64,000 bases of DNA from Ischnura elegans. Lineage: Eukaryota > Arthropoda > Insecta > Odonata > Coenagrionidae. The translations under genes were made by a program, and so were the position numbers. The notes below the pieces were generated by a model. That model did not search any database and had not been told where the DNA came from. It saw only the letters and a program-made list of their open reading frames with translations. Where the stretch lies: contig NC_060259.1 in NCBI RefSeq assembly GCF_921293095.1, positions 76,628,120 through 76,692,119 of the forward strand. The letters run 5' to 3'. Below are positions 10,001-18,787 of the stretch, piece by piece (position 1 is the first letter of the stretch; every line of letters begins with the position of its first letter).

Positions 10001-11554
10001 TGACTCCATACCGTCCTCCTAGGATGTGAAACAAGCTACATCCTTATACAGTAAACCTCTTAAGATATCAAACGCCGCGGGGATAATGTTTTCTAGTCCT
10101 CCAATCGAGGTCTAGTGTAGCCACATCATTAATTATAACCACGTATGTTGTTTTTCAACTGCGCATAGTATCTCTGTACGCACAAAGTATCAAAAAATCT
10201 TTTAAATAGCCAGATACACTTTGTTGAGGATTTTTTGGTATTCAAATGTGCGCTCTTTCGTGCTTTGTAGTCCCTGCTCTCGCCGCTAGGGGAACACTAC
10301 GACGCAGCTTGTCCGTGCACCTCCAGTAAATGCTGTGAGCGCCTGTTCGCTCTCTCATCTCTCTCTCCTGAACTGTAGAGCAGCAAGGACACTTCTCTCT
10401 CTCTCTCTCTCGTTTTTTTGTACTCCGCGACATCTCGTCCGCTTCACTAACACTGTTTGAGAGATTAAATCTTTTCTTAAAGGAGCTAACGTGCCTTTAT
10501 TCTTGTAATACGCAACACACTACAGGGTAAGAATTTTACTCAACGGAGATTTGACAGTAATTAGCCGCAAGGACACGAAGAGAAGACAACCACTGTCACT
10601 TCCTCTGCTTATTTCCTGTCAGTGAATAAATCTGCTGAGAAGTAACTAGGCTAACTTAGATAACGTCACAGTTTTAATTAATTTAGTCGTTAAATGAATT
10701 CAGAGTTAACTCTACCATGAGTCAGCCGTATCGATTGTGTTGACTTCTAGAATGAATCTATTACAAAATGAAAAAAGTAGACTCCCGTTTCGCTAGCCCG
10801 GTCGCATTGGCATCCGTCCTCATCGGCCCTTGGTGGCTTACAGCCCAGGGGTCTTCAATTTTTTTTAATGCAAGGGCCAAAAATCGATTTCACATCGTTC
10901 GGAGGCCCACAATGCTCCACTCATGAGCCTAACCATTTGCATTGTATATATAGAAATATATACACTATGGGCCTAATATATAGTAATATAAACTAAATAG
11001 GCCCAAATTTCCAAACAATGTCCGCTCCATCGTTTCTTGGTGTCAGGGTTGCCGACTTACAAAAAATATTGGGGGGCCCAAACCAGGGATTTTGCCCCGG
11101 GAAATTTTATATGTATTGATTTTTAAGTTTTTTAAGCATTTTATAAGAGTCACATGATCAACATTAGAACCCTGATAACTCGAATCTCGATATCTGAACA
11201 CTCCGGAGAAATCGACAAGCCTGACACATTTTTTCCTCACACCCATAACGAATTTTTGAGGGGGCTCGGGGCCCCTCAGGCCCCATGGAGTCGGCGCCAC
11301 TGCTTGGTGTCAAGACCCAAGTAGAAACTAATGTCGGAATATGAAATTTACATTTTAAAATTTTTCATTTCCAGGTCTCTCAAGTGAAGGCACCCATGAA
11401 AATCATCAATTTACAAAATATGACTGAAAGCTGCACCGGGGTGTGGAGCAGTAGCTTGAACGAGCAAGCATTCCTGCAGAATGAGTCGACCGCAATTGAA
11501 GCCACATTATTTTATAATATACTTTCTTTTCTGTTCATTTTTATACATTTTTGA
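856..11554 (+). CDS. MOXD1-like: DBH-like monooxygenase (MOXD1 homolog), C-terminal part, copper-B site lost
   Basis: Seven exons (856-1019, 3478-3594, 3941-4066, 5321-5517, 6210-6332, 8588-8885, 11375-11554) join with matching codon phases into about 400 residues. The first four align clearly with the C-terminal copper domain of MOXD1, dopamine beta-hydroxylase and PHM: SGLDIFYT, a DAG turn, LPP, a GWC cysteine, AGRKVVLRHFREGQELK, GDTIVLECHYNT and the following E-x-C. In the family this domain carries copper B on His-x-His plus the Met of E-M-C, and hydroxylates a substrate in the secretory lumen or at the cell surface. Here His-x-His reads Met-Thr-Asn and E-M-C reads E-V-C, so all three ligands are gone. 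Exons 5-7 encode a Ser/Thr-rich region and a hydrophobic tail suggesting membrane or GPI attachment. The family call is firm; orthology to a named insect paralog (olf413 or CG5235) is undecided. The N-terminal domain lies outside the window. Confidence 0.88.
1020..3477 (+). other. MOXD1-like intron A-B
   Basis: 2.46-kb intron. It holds a short direct repeat (about 1283-1316 and 1633-1672, sharing ccggtaaatatttaagt), the hAT-like element at 2054-2392, and a GC-rich stretch at 2930-3030 of unknown origin. No other coding signal is seen. Confidence 0.7.
2054..2392 (-). mobile_element. hAT-like MITE, family C
   Basis: 339 bp flanked by the exact 8-bp duplication catgctat (2046-2053 and 2393-2400). 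The ends are imperfect inverted repeats: CATGGCCGTACCCAG, against CAATGGCGAACCCAG from the other strand. Eight-base duplications are the hallmark of hAT transposition. The C-run after the left end corresponds to the G-run of the + copies. No transposase. Confidence 0.85.
3478..3594 (+). CDS. MOXD1-like: MOXD1-like exon B (degenerate copper-B motif)
   Basis: 39 codons, phase 0 at both ends, between a long T-tract with cag and the donor aag/gtaatt. It encodes GMHIFSIMPMTNQAGRKVV followed by LRHFREGQELKPIFK. In MOXD1 and DBH the same place reads IFA...H-x-H-L-x-GR, where the two histidines bind copper B. Here they are Met and Asn, while the flanking IF, AGR and LRHFR are kept. Confidence 0.92.
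3941..4066 (+). CDS. MOXD1-like: MOXD1-like exon C
   Basis: 42 codons, phase 0 at both ends, borders ttctag/gacg and catat/gtaagt. The key stretch is MAGDTIVLECHYNTMNRD, matching the family's PGD...ITxCxYNTxxR with its disulfide cysteine. The conserved strand before it (DEGFNYELQ) is present in diverged form. Confidence 0.93.
4067..5320 (+). other. MOXD1-like intron C-D
   Basis: 1.25-kb intron containing the family C MITE at 4610-4853. The rest is AT-rich with no recognised feature. Confidence 0.7.
4610..4853 (+). mobile_element. hAT-like MITE, family C
   Basis: 244 bp with ends CAAGGGCGTACACAG and CTGGGTACGCCCATG. Flanks are cattcaat (4602-4609) and catccaat (4854-4861), an 8-bp duplication with one mismatch. 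A 15-base G-run follows the left end at 4635-4649, and C-rich DNA precedes the right end. Non-autonomous. Confidence 0.8.
5321..5517 (+). CDS. MOXD1-like: MOXD1-like exon D (E-V-C instead of E-M-C)
   Basis: 65 codons plus two bases. It opens with GGIMSNNEVCVAQI; the family reads GG...EMC...YYP, where the Met is the third copper-B ligand, and here it is Val. The usual YYP after it is also lost (ILTTPP). The donor is chosen as ttgga/gtaagt, giving phase 2; reading straight on would hit a TAA at once. Confidence 0.88.
5518..6209 (+). other. MOXD1-like intron D-E
   Basis: 0.7-kb intron, AT-rich; nothing recognised beyond the donor gtaagt and the acceptor tttccag. Confidence 0.6.
6210..6332 (+). 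CDS. MOXD1-like: MOXD1-like exon E (Ser/Thr-rich linker; frame from splice phase)
   Basis: Borders are atttccag/ggaa and aaagag/gtaggc. With the upstream phase-2 exon the frame reads E-E-S-A-V-P-A-T-M-S-T..., Thr/Met-rich, ending with two bases that fit exon F. All three frames are open here. The frame starting GRVSSAGDNVYQHVNG also looks protein-like, but it would need another acceptor (for example after gaag at 6214) and would then not fit exon F. Confidence 0.6.
6333..8587 (+). other. MOXD1-like intron E-F
   Basis: 2.25-kb intron. It contains the dispersed repeat at 6740-7140, G-rich DNA at 7200-7250 with two ggxatgggacagt units, and an imperfect direct repeat of about 50 bp at 7836-7882 and 8143-8192 (atgtggtttg...gatgaagtttt). 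Small minus-strand ORFs at 7324-7884 have no recognisable domain. Confidence 0.6.
6740..7140. repeat. Dispersed repeat, possible LINE 3' end
   Basis: Contains caggaagtgagtcaaatt, a dense acaaacagacaaacagacag tract and ggttggtgagttgat. This arrangement recalls the 3' ends of some non-LTR elements of arthropods. Edges are unclear and no second copy is seen in the window. Confidence 0.35.
8588..8885 (+). CDS. MOXD1-like: MOXD1-like exon F
   Basis: One base to finish a split Ser codon, then 99 codons, phase 0 at the donor ttg/gtaagt. The product continues TIARSRSATKATDRPERKG, then YLKLPPLVGVLPDIGPKMFD and an acidic stretch. An alternative acceptor, gacag at 8559-8563, would start the exon at 8564 in the same frame and add eight residues. 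This region has no counterpart that I recognise in vertebrate MOXD1. Confidence 0.72.
8930..9140. repeat. Inverted repeat with paired cctgAnGataacac motifs
   Basis: Two arms meet near 9045. Each arm carries, in opposite orientation, CCTGATGATAACAC or CCTGAGGATAACAC followed some bases later by GTCGCAAT, and outer sequence matching gcgaattt. CTGAnGA followed by a GAAAC-like block occurs in the hammerhead-like ends of Penelope-type retroelements. Here the GAAAC part has decayed, so this is only a possible relic. Confidence 0.35.
10222..10517 (+). mobile_element. Solo LTR, copia-like
   Basis: 296 bp starting TGTTGAGGA and ending ACGCAACA, so the ends are TGTTG/CAACA as in many copia-type LTRs. 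Flanks cactt (10217-10221) and cacta (10518-10522) form a 5-bp duplication with one mismatch. It includes a CT microsatellite at about 10392-10411. No internal retrotransposon remains. Confidence 0.6.
11044..11302. mobile_element. hAT-like MITE (singleton)
   Basis: 259 bp with the exact 8-bp duplication cttggtgt at 11036-11043 and 11303-11310. Ends are CAGGGTTGCCGAC and GTCGGCGCCACTG, which are inverted complements with a few mismatches. A G-run follows the left end. It lies 72 bp before the last MOXD1-like exon. Confidence 0.85.
11375..11554 (+). CDS. MOXD1-like: MOXD1-like last exon with hydrophobic tail
   Basis: 60 codons including TGA at 11552-11554, after acceptor tttccag at 11368-11374. 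It encodes VSQVKAPMKIINLQNMTESC, then a Ser/Asn-rich stretch and the terminal hydrophobic segment ATLFYNILSFLFIFIHF. A hydrophobic end is usual in MOXD1 and suggests GPI anchoring or tail anchoring in the secretory pathway. Confidence 0.75.
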   Translation, partial: VSQVKAPMKIINLQNMTESCTGVWSSSLNEQAFLQNESTAIEATLFYNILSFLFIFIHF

Positions 11555-13084
11555 ACACGCCATGAAAGCCTTCGATAGATCATATTTGTGACTGAGATTG
11601 TCTGAATTGCTTTGTTTTGTTAATGCTCTTGCTCCTCTCAAAATAAAGAGGGCATGAGTTGTGCACACCATTCCAGTCATTAAAAAGAACAATGGCTTAA
11701 TGCTAACATGGAATGCCAAGTATATTTGGGCTTTTTGAATGCAAGTGTATTGATCAAGTGGAATACATTTAGATACCAACCGAAGTGCATTGTTTTATAA
11801 TATGTAACAGGGTGTTTATTCCTCATTTTATTCGCTGTTTAGGAACTGAAACATGGAATTCAACAAGTATCAGTATGAAGCAATGATACGGAATTTTACC
11901 ATGAAAACAAGTAAAAATAAAAAAAATACTTGTTTTTATTAAAATTACCCTCTGTGCCATCAAAATCTATCAATGTTTCACACTTAATGATTATGTCTGT
12001 TTTATATCATTTCCCATTTTATTCAGAGTTTGCAAATGGAAATAAGGATTTTAAAATCACATTCCGATCATCGATGAAACAATTCATATTGGTATCTGTA
12101 CCACAAAAACGGGAACAAATGAAAAACTCGCTTGCAGTAAAAAAAAAGCCTTCTGAGTATCCATTTTTAAATAATGGAACCTTGAACCACATGGAAGCTT
12201 ATTAGTACAATCCAGAGGAATTTTTGTGGCATGGGCCTGTCACATTGGCATATATATATTAGCCACCATCGGTTGCTATGTGAAAAATGAAGGCACAATA
12301 TTGAAAGTTTGAGATATTTATTCCCAACAGTTTTAGATATAATTGTTTTGAAATAGTAAAATGTTAATAAATCAGTACTTGTCGAAGCAAAGGTTAGAAA
12401 CTTCTTTTAATAGGTACAGACTAGTCGGTTTTTTTTCATAAACCTCGAATTAGATTCCATGGTGAATTAATTAACAGCTTTCACTATAGCATGAAGAATA
12501 ACTGACAATATCTTGTCCTGCAATTGGATAAGGTTCGAGTAAGTTGAGAATCAATTCAATGGAGGGAGATATAAGAATTTCTTATCTATTTTTTTATGTC
12601 TTCAATCCATACTAGATTCTTATATTTCTCTCAGGAAACACAAATTTATAATATTTCACTGAGTCCACATTAGGTACCTTTTTAATTTAATATGTTTTGT
12701 GTCCTAATTGTTGATAACGTTTAAACTGCTCCACGGTTGAATAGTCACATTTTAGACATTTTATTGACCTAACATGAATGAATGTAAAATAATGAATTTT
12801 CTGTACCTACCAATTTTTCATAAATATGAGAGATGAAATTATAATAAACTATTTAAAAGAATACGAGGGCAATGTCATTCCAAAACCATAATATCCTACA
12901 CAATTCTAAAATTGGGTCATTCCAACTCAATACAACGAACGTTTGTCACTTAGTGTTCTCAGATTTTATGAAAAATTCTGTACGGCTCTATTTTCTTCTC
13001 AAAATAAAATGACCGTCTTGCAAAAAAATTAAGCGTTTAGTGAACATTTAAATTTGGGTATGGTATAAGGAGGAGGTTACCCTT
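11555..13084 (+). other. 3' flank of the MOXD1-like gene
   Basis: 3' UTR and AT-rich intergenic DNA. No convincing gene or transposon is seen apart from a gggtcattccaactcaa stretch at 12915, similar to one at 19909. Confidence 0.5.
11642..11647 (+). terminator. Candidate polyadenylation signal of the MOXD1-like gene
   Basis: AATAAA lies 88 bases after the stop codon, the first such hexamer downstream. A short 3' UTR is inferred. Confidence 0.5.
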
Positions 13085-13351
13085 AGCTTAGGTCAATAGG
13101 AAGGGTAGATAAGAGAGGGTGGAGAGAAACCCGGCGTCGGCATTAGCGTGCTCTTAAAGAAAAGCGCCAAGGGGATCACGGCTTAACGTCCCATCCGACG
13201 GACGGAGTGTTGCGCTTGAGATGCCCTTCACATAGCATTCAAGAAGGGGTCGGGCAGTCTCTGAAAATTCTCTGCCACCGCCGGGATTTGAACTCGAGCC
13301 CACGGGGTGGAAAGCAAACACTCCAGACACCACAACAACTCGGTCCCCCAT
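13085..13351 (-). mobile_element. tRNA-derived SINE (minus strand)
   Basis: Read on the minus strand the head is GGGGGACCGAGTTG...GTGTCTGGAG and a B-box-like GAGTTCAAATCCCGGCGG follows, giving a tRNA-like promoter. The body contains GTCGGATGGGACGTTAAG and ends in a polypyrimidine-rich tail. The tRNA part is too diverged to be a tRNA gene. Confidence 0.65.
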
Positions 13352-13395
13352 TTAATTTTTTTCCATTTTAGCAAAACATCGTGCCATGAGACATA

Positions 13396-14046
13396 ATAGC
13401 TATGTTTCCTATTGTTTTTTTATTGCCTAAATCGAAAGATTATTACTCCTGGAGTACGTATTTCACGCATTTAGATTTTTAAATGACGATATCTATTTTT
13501 CGCGATTAAATGAAAAGTGAAAAATTTCAAGCGCGCGAAAACGCGACGCGTAAGTATGAATGCCGGGAAATCTCTCCGTGAGACTTATTTCTGGTTCCCG
13601 CTGCCCCCCTGTGAGGTGACCTTGAGGCGAGGCTTAGCGCTGATACGACGCAAGCTGCTAGCGGGTAGCTGAGTACCCTGCTAGCTGGTAGCGCTTGTCT
13701 TAAATAAGGATTATTAATACCTTATCAAATGAAGAAAACTTTCCGACCTTAGCCAGTTTTAATAAGTGATTATTAAGACATGTTTCCCTGAGCTCTACGC
13801 CTCATGCATGCATTGGTAATCTCAGACGATGTATAACTCCTATCTTCTCGTATAGAAACTAGGTCCCTGTGACGTCACGTGGAGTGGCATCGCATGGGCG
13901 CCAATGAGGATAAAAATGGACCATTGCCATTCGTCTAAACCGGTATTTCTAAAACGAAATAATTTTTATATTTTGAATACACTAATGGTGGGTAACGAAT
14001 CGCAATCAATACTTTTCGTTTTCTTTGATGAAGGAAACTACCCTAT
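13396..14046 (+). mobile_element. TA-MITE family, copy 1
   Basis: About 650 bp, homologous along its length to 25440-26123, 30207-30856 and 51006-51678. The left end has decayed (tagctatgtttcc for TAGGGTGGTTTCC). The right end GGAAACTACCCTA is intact. It carries the conserved core GTGACGTCACGTGG at 13869-13882. No coding capacity. Confidence 0.8.
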
Positions 14047-14258
14047 TCTTCATATATATTCACCGGAATTGCCGAATGGCCAATGGCCACGGCTTATTTT
14101 AAAGCTAAGAATTACCTAAGATTAAAACGTATAAAATTTAATGAAATACCATTTCCTATTATTATAATGTTTGAATGTTTTTAAAATTGTTTATTTACTT
14201 TCACCAAATTTTCCATCTCAAAATTGGCCCAAACTTTTATTTTATTATTTAGACCTTG

Positions 14259-14468
14259 CCGGCCTCGGTGGCGGCGGGGTAACGTCCTCGCCTGCCAAAC
14301 AAGGGGTCACGGGTTCGAGTCCCGCCTGGGTAGATTTCCCCTGCCCAGGGCATGGTTGTTCGAGTACGTTTAATTATTAAATTTGTTGAATACCCCGATG
14401 TAAAATGGCCAACATGAGCTGTATTCGGTGGTTTGGGAATAAAATAAAATAAAAATAAAAATAAAATA
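14259..14468 (+). mobile_element. tRNA-derived SINE with A-rich tail
   Basis: The head reads CCTCGGTGGCGGCGGGGTAA with a perfect B-box GGTTCGAGTCC at about 14312, then a tRNA-unrelated body and a tail of aaaat repeats (about 14440-14468). It ends directly against the 3' tail of a LINE copy. Confidence 0.75.
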
Positions 14469-14518
14469 GACATACCAATTTCACTTCCATCGCTGGTCAA
14501 CAATCCTAAGATTGGTTT

Positions 14519-14628
14519 AAAGTATACCGGGACTAGCCGCGGTGATAACTTTTACGGGAGTCACCCGCAATGCACAATGTAATCCCGGTCAAGGCAGATG
14601 ATTTTTTTCTCTGTGGATCTTTCGCACG
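14519..14628. mobile_element. 110-bp insertion with 16-bp duplication
   Basis: The 16-base sequence atcctaagattggttt occurs on both sides (14503-14518 and 14629-14644), and in other LINE copies this site is uninterrupted. A duplication of that length suggests a LINE-machinery insertion. The insert resembles nothing else recognised in the window. Confidence 0.6.
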
Positions 14629-14714
14629 ATCCTAAGATTGGTTTGATGAAGCTCTGCACTTAATCCTCCTGTCAGCTAATCTTTTCACACCTACGAATTT
14701 CTTCTCTTTCACAT

Positions 14715-15638
14715 CAGGGATGGCAAGTGAAACGAAACGAAAATGTTTCGTATCGACCCGAAGGGGAACGAAAATACGAAGCCAAGATTTAGTTTCGTTC
14801 CTGCACGAAATTAAAATCACCGAGGAGTTTAGTTTCGACCCGAGACGAAACTTTACTCCCTGGAGTGAAACTAAATTAATCGAATCCCCGCTGCTCATGG
14901 TTAAGTTTCGATCCCAAGCGCTGAGTGGAGGGGAATAAAAGAGAAAATTTTCGACCCATTACATTCGACATACATGTAGAGAGGTTAAAACATCGAGCTT
15001 ATAAATCAAATTAACAGTTAGTTTTCACCGCTCTCCTGTTTGTGGTCAAAATGTGAGAGCCCCGTGGATCTAATGGCGGTAGGCCGAACCTCTACTTCGT
15101 TCAACCATACTTCGTACTCAGTGGCGGATACAGATGGGGGGGCGCGCGCGCCCCCTTGCGGTTCCTCTCGTATTGCCGAACATTGTAAAACCACAATTGT
15201 AACTTTATTATATCATAAGATGGCATTGTCTTTTACGTGTTTATAATCACTTTAAATAAAATTTTCTTACACTTTGCCTGTGACTTGATCATCTTTTATT
15301 ATTAAAAGTAAAGACAACTCAAGATATGTTGCGCCCCCCCACCCTTGAGTTTTTTCTGTTTCCGCCACTGTTCGTACTCGGTGCGTGGGTCGAAACTAAA
15401 CTGTGCGAAGGTGAAGCACGCGGTCCCTCCGGTGCGAAACATTTGTTTGCGTTTTGTCCCAGATTTTCACTTTATTTTCGACCCGAAGCAGTTTTGACTC
15501 CGATTTCGTTTCGACCCTAAGTTTAGCTCCCTGGGTTTATATCCATTTCGTTCCGTTTCGACCCTGGTCGCTGCCGGGAACGAAGCTATTGAAATTTTAC
15601 TGGTTTTGACTTTTGCTTAGTTTCTATCGCCACCCCTG
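14715..15638. mobile_element. hAT-like element inserted in LINE copy 1
   Basis: 924 bp flanked by the exact 8-bp duplication tttcacat (14707-14714, 15639-15646). Ends are CAGGGATGGCAAGTGAAAC, against CAGGGGTGGCGATAGAAAC from the other strand. The inside is rich in cgaaac/gtttcg units. No transposase is recognisable. It hosts another hAT-like element at 15119-15370, leaving 664 bp of its own DNA after removing one duplication copy. Confidence 0.88.
15119..15370 (+). mobile_element. hAT-like MITE, family A, nested
   Basis: 252 bp with the exact 8-bp duplication ttcgtact (15111-15118, 15371-15378). Ends are CAGTGGCGGATACAGA and TCTGTTTCCGCCACTG. A G-run and gcgcgcgcg follow the left end and a C-run precedes the right end. 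It is related to 24321-24640 and 27563-27828. Confidence 0.9.
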
Positions 15639-15890
15639 TTTCACATCCTTCTTTACCTGTTCCATAGATTTCGTTCGAGGTCTTCCTTTTCCGTTCTTGC
15701 CATCCACTTGTCCCTCGACGATTGTCTTGATCAGGCAATCAAGTCTCAGGATGTGGCCTCTATGGTTTTTCCGTCTTCTTATTAAGCTTTTCATGAGGCT
15801 TCCCTTCTCTGCTACTCTTCTAAGGGCTTCCTCATTACTTACTTCGTCGATCCATTTGATCTTCATCATTTTCTGTAGCATCATATTTCG

Positions 15891-16790
15891 AGAATCTGCT
15901 ACTATCCTAGCAGGCTTCCGAAATGTGAAAAGAGGCCCGCTAATATACTATATTTTAATAGCTCTGGCTGAGTCGGTAAGTTCGTGAAAACTGCTGTTTT
16001 ACAATTTCAGCGTGAATGTTTGATTTTTCTCAGTTCTTAGCCTTTGTCACCTAAAATATGATTCATATTTCGATCGATGCCTTTATTTTATGATTTTGCT
16101 AAGTCTACCAATCTTGGAAGAAGTCTTATTAATTCACCTCGTAAAAAAAAGTCTTATACATGTAGAAATTCAGCATGCCTAGTATAAAGGCAATCGTAGC
16201 GTGGACGCAAGTTGATTTGAAAAAACTTGTGCCACTGAAGACTTACAAAGTATTTAACTTTCACTGCCTGGCTGTCGACATTAATTAGGCTTTCGCCTCA
16301 ACCCATGAAGCAATATATCCGTAGGGAGCCTAATCTATACATCGGTTTTATTACTTGGGGACGTCACCTCGTGTCTCTGCTTTCATTACAACAAAGAATC
16401 CTACGAAAATTAAAATACGTTCAATTATATGTTAAATGATATTCTTAGATGTGCCACTCCTGACGGCCGCTGTTTTTCTGCCATATATCAATGATGATTT
16501 TGATGTCACGTCGATAAAAAAACATTTTAAACCCCCCGTAAATTCACCCTTATCATAACTGTACTCCATTTATGCCCACTCTCCATAGCACTATTCTGGA
16601 TTCAGCTTTGCATTGATGTCATTGCGACTAGCCGTGCGGATTTTGGTGATGTATAAAAACTACCAAATATTTTAAAATAACTGGTTCAAGTTCAAGTGAA
16701 TGCTTGAAGCCCGAGAAATTACTCATTATCTGCGGATTAGACTTTTCCCGTTGGCCTAAGAATACCGATAAATTTATAAGGATGCAGAGA
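15891..16790. other. Intergenic
   Basis: AT-rich DNA without a recognised gene or element. Confidence 0.5.
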
Positions 16791-17079
16791 CAGGGGCGCA
16801 GCTAGGAATTAAGGCTAGAGGGGGTTTCAGGCGCAACTAATACTGGGGTGTCTGGGGGTGTGGTATACCCGCCAGGGTAAGCGGGAGGTGCGGGGCCCCT
16901 CGGCCAGAAAATGTTTTTAGATAAATGGTTCAAAATGCTGAGTTTTACAGCCTTCTGAGGGATATTTTGTTAATCCTCACACTATTCTATAAGCAATATT
17001 AATCAAATTAAGTAAATTACATTTAACTTAAAAATTTCTCGGAGCTCTGGGGGGGTTTATACCCCTCGCTGCGCCACTA
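16791..17079 (+). mobile_element. hAT-like MITE, family B
   Basis: 289 bp with the exact 8-bp duplication tgcagaga (16783-16790, 17080-17087). Ends are CAGGGGCGCAGCTAGG and TGCGCCACTA. It shares the inner block agataaatggttcaaaat with the copies at 21068-21372 and 26617-26906. Confidence 0.9.
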
Positions 17080-17087
17080 TGCAGAGA

Positions 17088-18787
17088 TTACATTCGGTCA
17101 CGAAAATGAGCTCTATCACATCTTTGTAAAGTATTCCAGCTGATAGATGGAGGAAAATCGTAATTCACTGAGCTCCATGTTTTCCAGAGAAGATTATAAA
17201 AAATTATTGAGTCAGTTACTCGATACTTTCACTATCTAGAAGAACATTCAAATGGGTAAAGTCGCCTCTCCTTAAGTCTCACGGCTATGAAGTAGTATTT
17301 TTATCCAGATGGTTGCGTAGAGTACCTACCATGGATGCACAGATACTGCCTCTTTGACGGTCTATAATGCATATTTCAATAAAATGGTGACAAATAAGAA
17401 ACTAGCGAGCTACTCCACATCGATAGCTAAAAAAACGACGATTTTCACTCACCACACTGAGAACAAACAGTTGATAATGCCTTTAAAATAGAAGCAATAA
17501 GTATGCATGCAAGAGCGTTGGGAAATAGTTCCGCAAATTCTTTACCTTTCATTTGTAGGCCGTGAATGTGTCGGAATTTGATCGCGTGAATAAAAACAGT
17601 CTGCGCAAGTCGTGAGGGAGATCGGACTCGCTCACATTACTGCATAACGTCATTTGAACGCACGCACCCTCTTAGCGACACTCGAACGCAAGCAGCTTGG
17701 CGTGTAGCCACAATGTTGATATCCCGGACAGTGCACCTCCGTTATATTTGTTTTACTGCTGAGAGAGGCCCTACCAACCCAGTTTTATACACCTTACACT
17801 CGGAATGTTCATGGTGAAACAAAACCCAGTACTGGAGGAAGAGTTCTCGGGTTTCCAGCCGGGTCCAAGGGATTTTCTGCACCGACGTTTCGAAGGCTAA
17901 GTCTGCCATCGTCTTCAGGGTGAATGATTGATTGACTACCATTAATAATAAATATATATTAACTGGGTTATTTGGCGCTGTTTCGACTGGTTATCACCTA
18001 TCCACATAGGTATTTGAGAATTTTTCTGGATACGAACCTAGTATTTAACCAAAAGGTCCACCACTATTCCAAAAGAGCGATCATCATGCACCCATCATCC
18101 ATCCACGTTGGGAACTTCTAATAAGTTTCAATATCATTATAATTTTCTCTGTGGATCGCGATTACTTCTCTATTTTTATCGAGGCCTATTTAACTTCATA
18201 GGTAATTCGAGAATTTTTCTAGATTCGAACAGAAGATATCAAAACAGAATAATAGTTATTGTCGTAAATAATATTCCATTAGTCACCGAAAAAGAAACTT
18301 TTACGAACTCTCTCTCACTATGCCGATTTTCTGCTGCACAAATACTTTCTGATAACTCTTTTTGACGAAAAACATACACTGTTATGTATTAAAAAAAAGG
18401 TGATGGTATGCATACTTTTGCAAAAACTCAAAACTCACCATTTTAATTTTTTTTTTAATTCCCGTGCGAGGTTCCCGTTTAATTAGGGGGACCGGGGAAC
18501 CTCGCTCGTGAATAAAAAAAATTAATTAATTAACGCCTCGCTTAATTGATTGAAGCTATCTCACGTCAAAACTAGCAGATCTGTTATGCCCATAATGTCC
18601 ATTTCAGCGGAGGTCTGGCCCGGTCGGCAAACGCCGAGGGCCTCGAGCTTAAGGGGCCACCCACAACGCTCACGTCCATCGTGAAGCGTATATGAAAGAT
18701 GTCATAAAAAAGACTCGTATTACTTGAATCAAAGTTTTTTTGCTATTATACAATTCTACGTTTTCATAAGTTGCTTTACAATGTGTG
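17088..18787. other. Intergenic
   Basis: AT-rich. It contains the repeat fragment at 17730-17945, a perfect 11-bp stem with an 18-base loop (gcgaggttccc at 18466-18476 against 18495-18505, flanked by T- and A-runs that extend the pairing), and a GC-rich fragment at 18605-18660. Confidence 0.5.
17730..17945 (-). repeat. Dispersed repeat with CTGAAGA...CGAAACGTCGG motif
   Basis: On the minus strand it reads CCTGAAGACGATGGCAGAC, then a short gap and TTCGAAACGTCGG, and farther on cgagaactcttcc. The same order of motifs occurs at 20776-20860. This suggests one retroelement family, perhaps Penelope-like. Confidence 0.45.

Larger units (their letters stand above)
8886..11374 (+). other. MOXD1-like intron F-G
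   Basis: 2.5-kb intron. It holds a small inverted repeat with CTGAnGA motifs (8930-9140), a short sequence beginning cagtaaacctcttaagatat at 10049 that resembles a pogo-like end, a copia-like solo LTR (10222-10517), a hAT-like left end caggggtcttcaa at 10849, and a complete hAT-like MITE (11044-11302). Confidence 0.65.
14485..15890 (-). mobile_element. LINE copy 1 (minus, 5'-truncated, multiply interrupted)
   Basis: The minus-strand product of 15640-15884 includes WIDEVSNEEALRRVAEKGSL and a GQVDGKNGKGRPR stretch, the C-terminal end of a non-LTR reverse-transcriptase protein also seen at 28801-29270 and 38370-38627. The 3' tail is caatcctaagattgg at 14500. The copy is split by a 110-bp insertion (14519-14628) and by a hAT element (14715-15638), and its reading frame is broken. 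Confidence 0.82.

Noticed and set aside
14259..14350. tRNA gene suggested by a perfect B-box GGTTCGAGTCC
   Set aside because: The cloverleaf is not intact and the unit has a SINE body and an A-rich tail.
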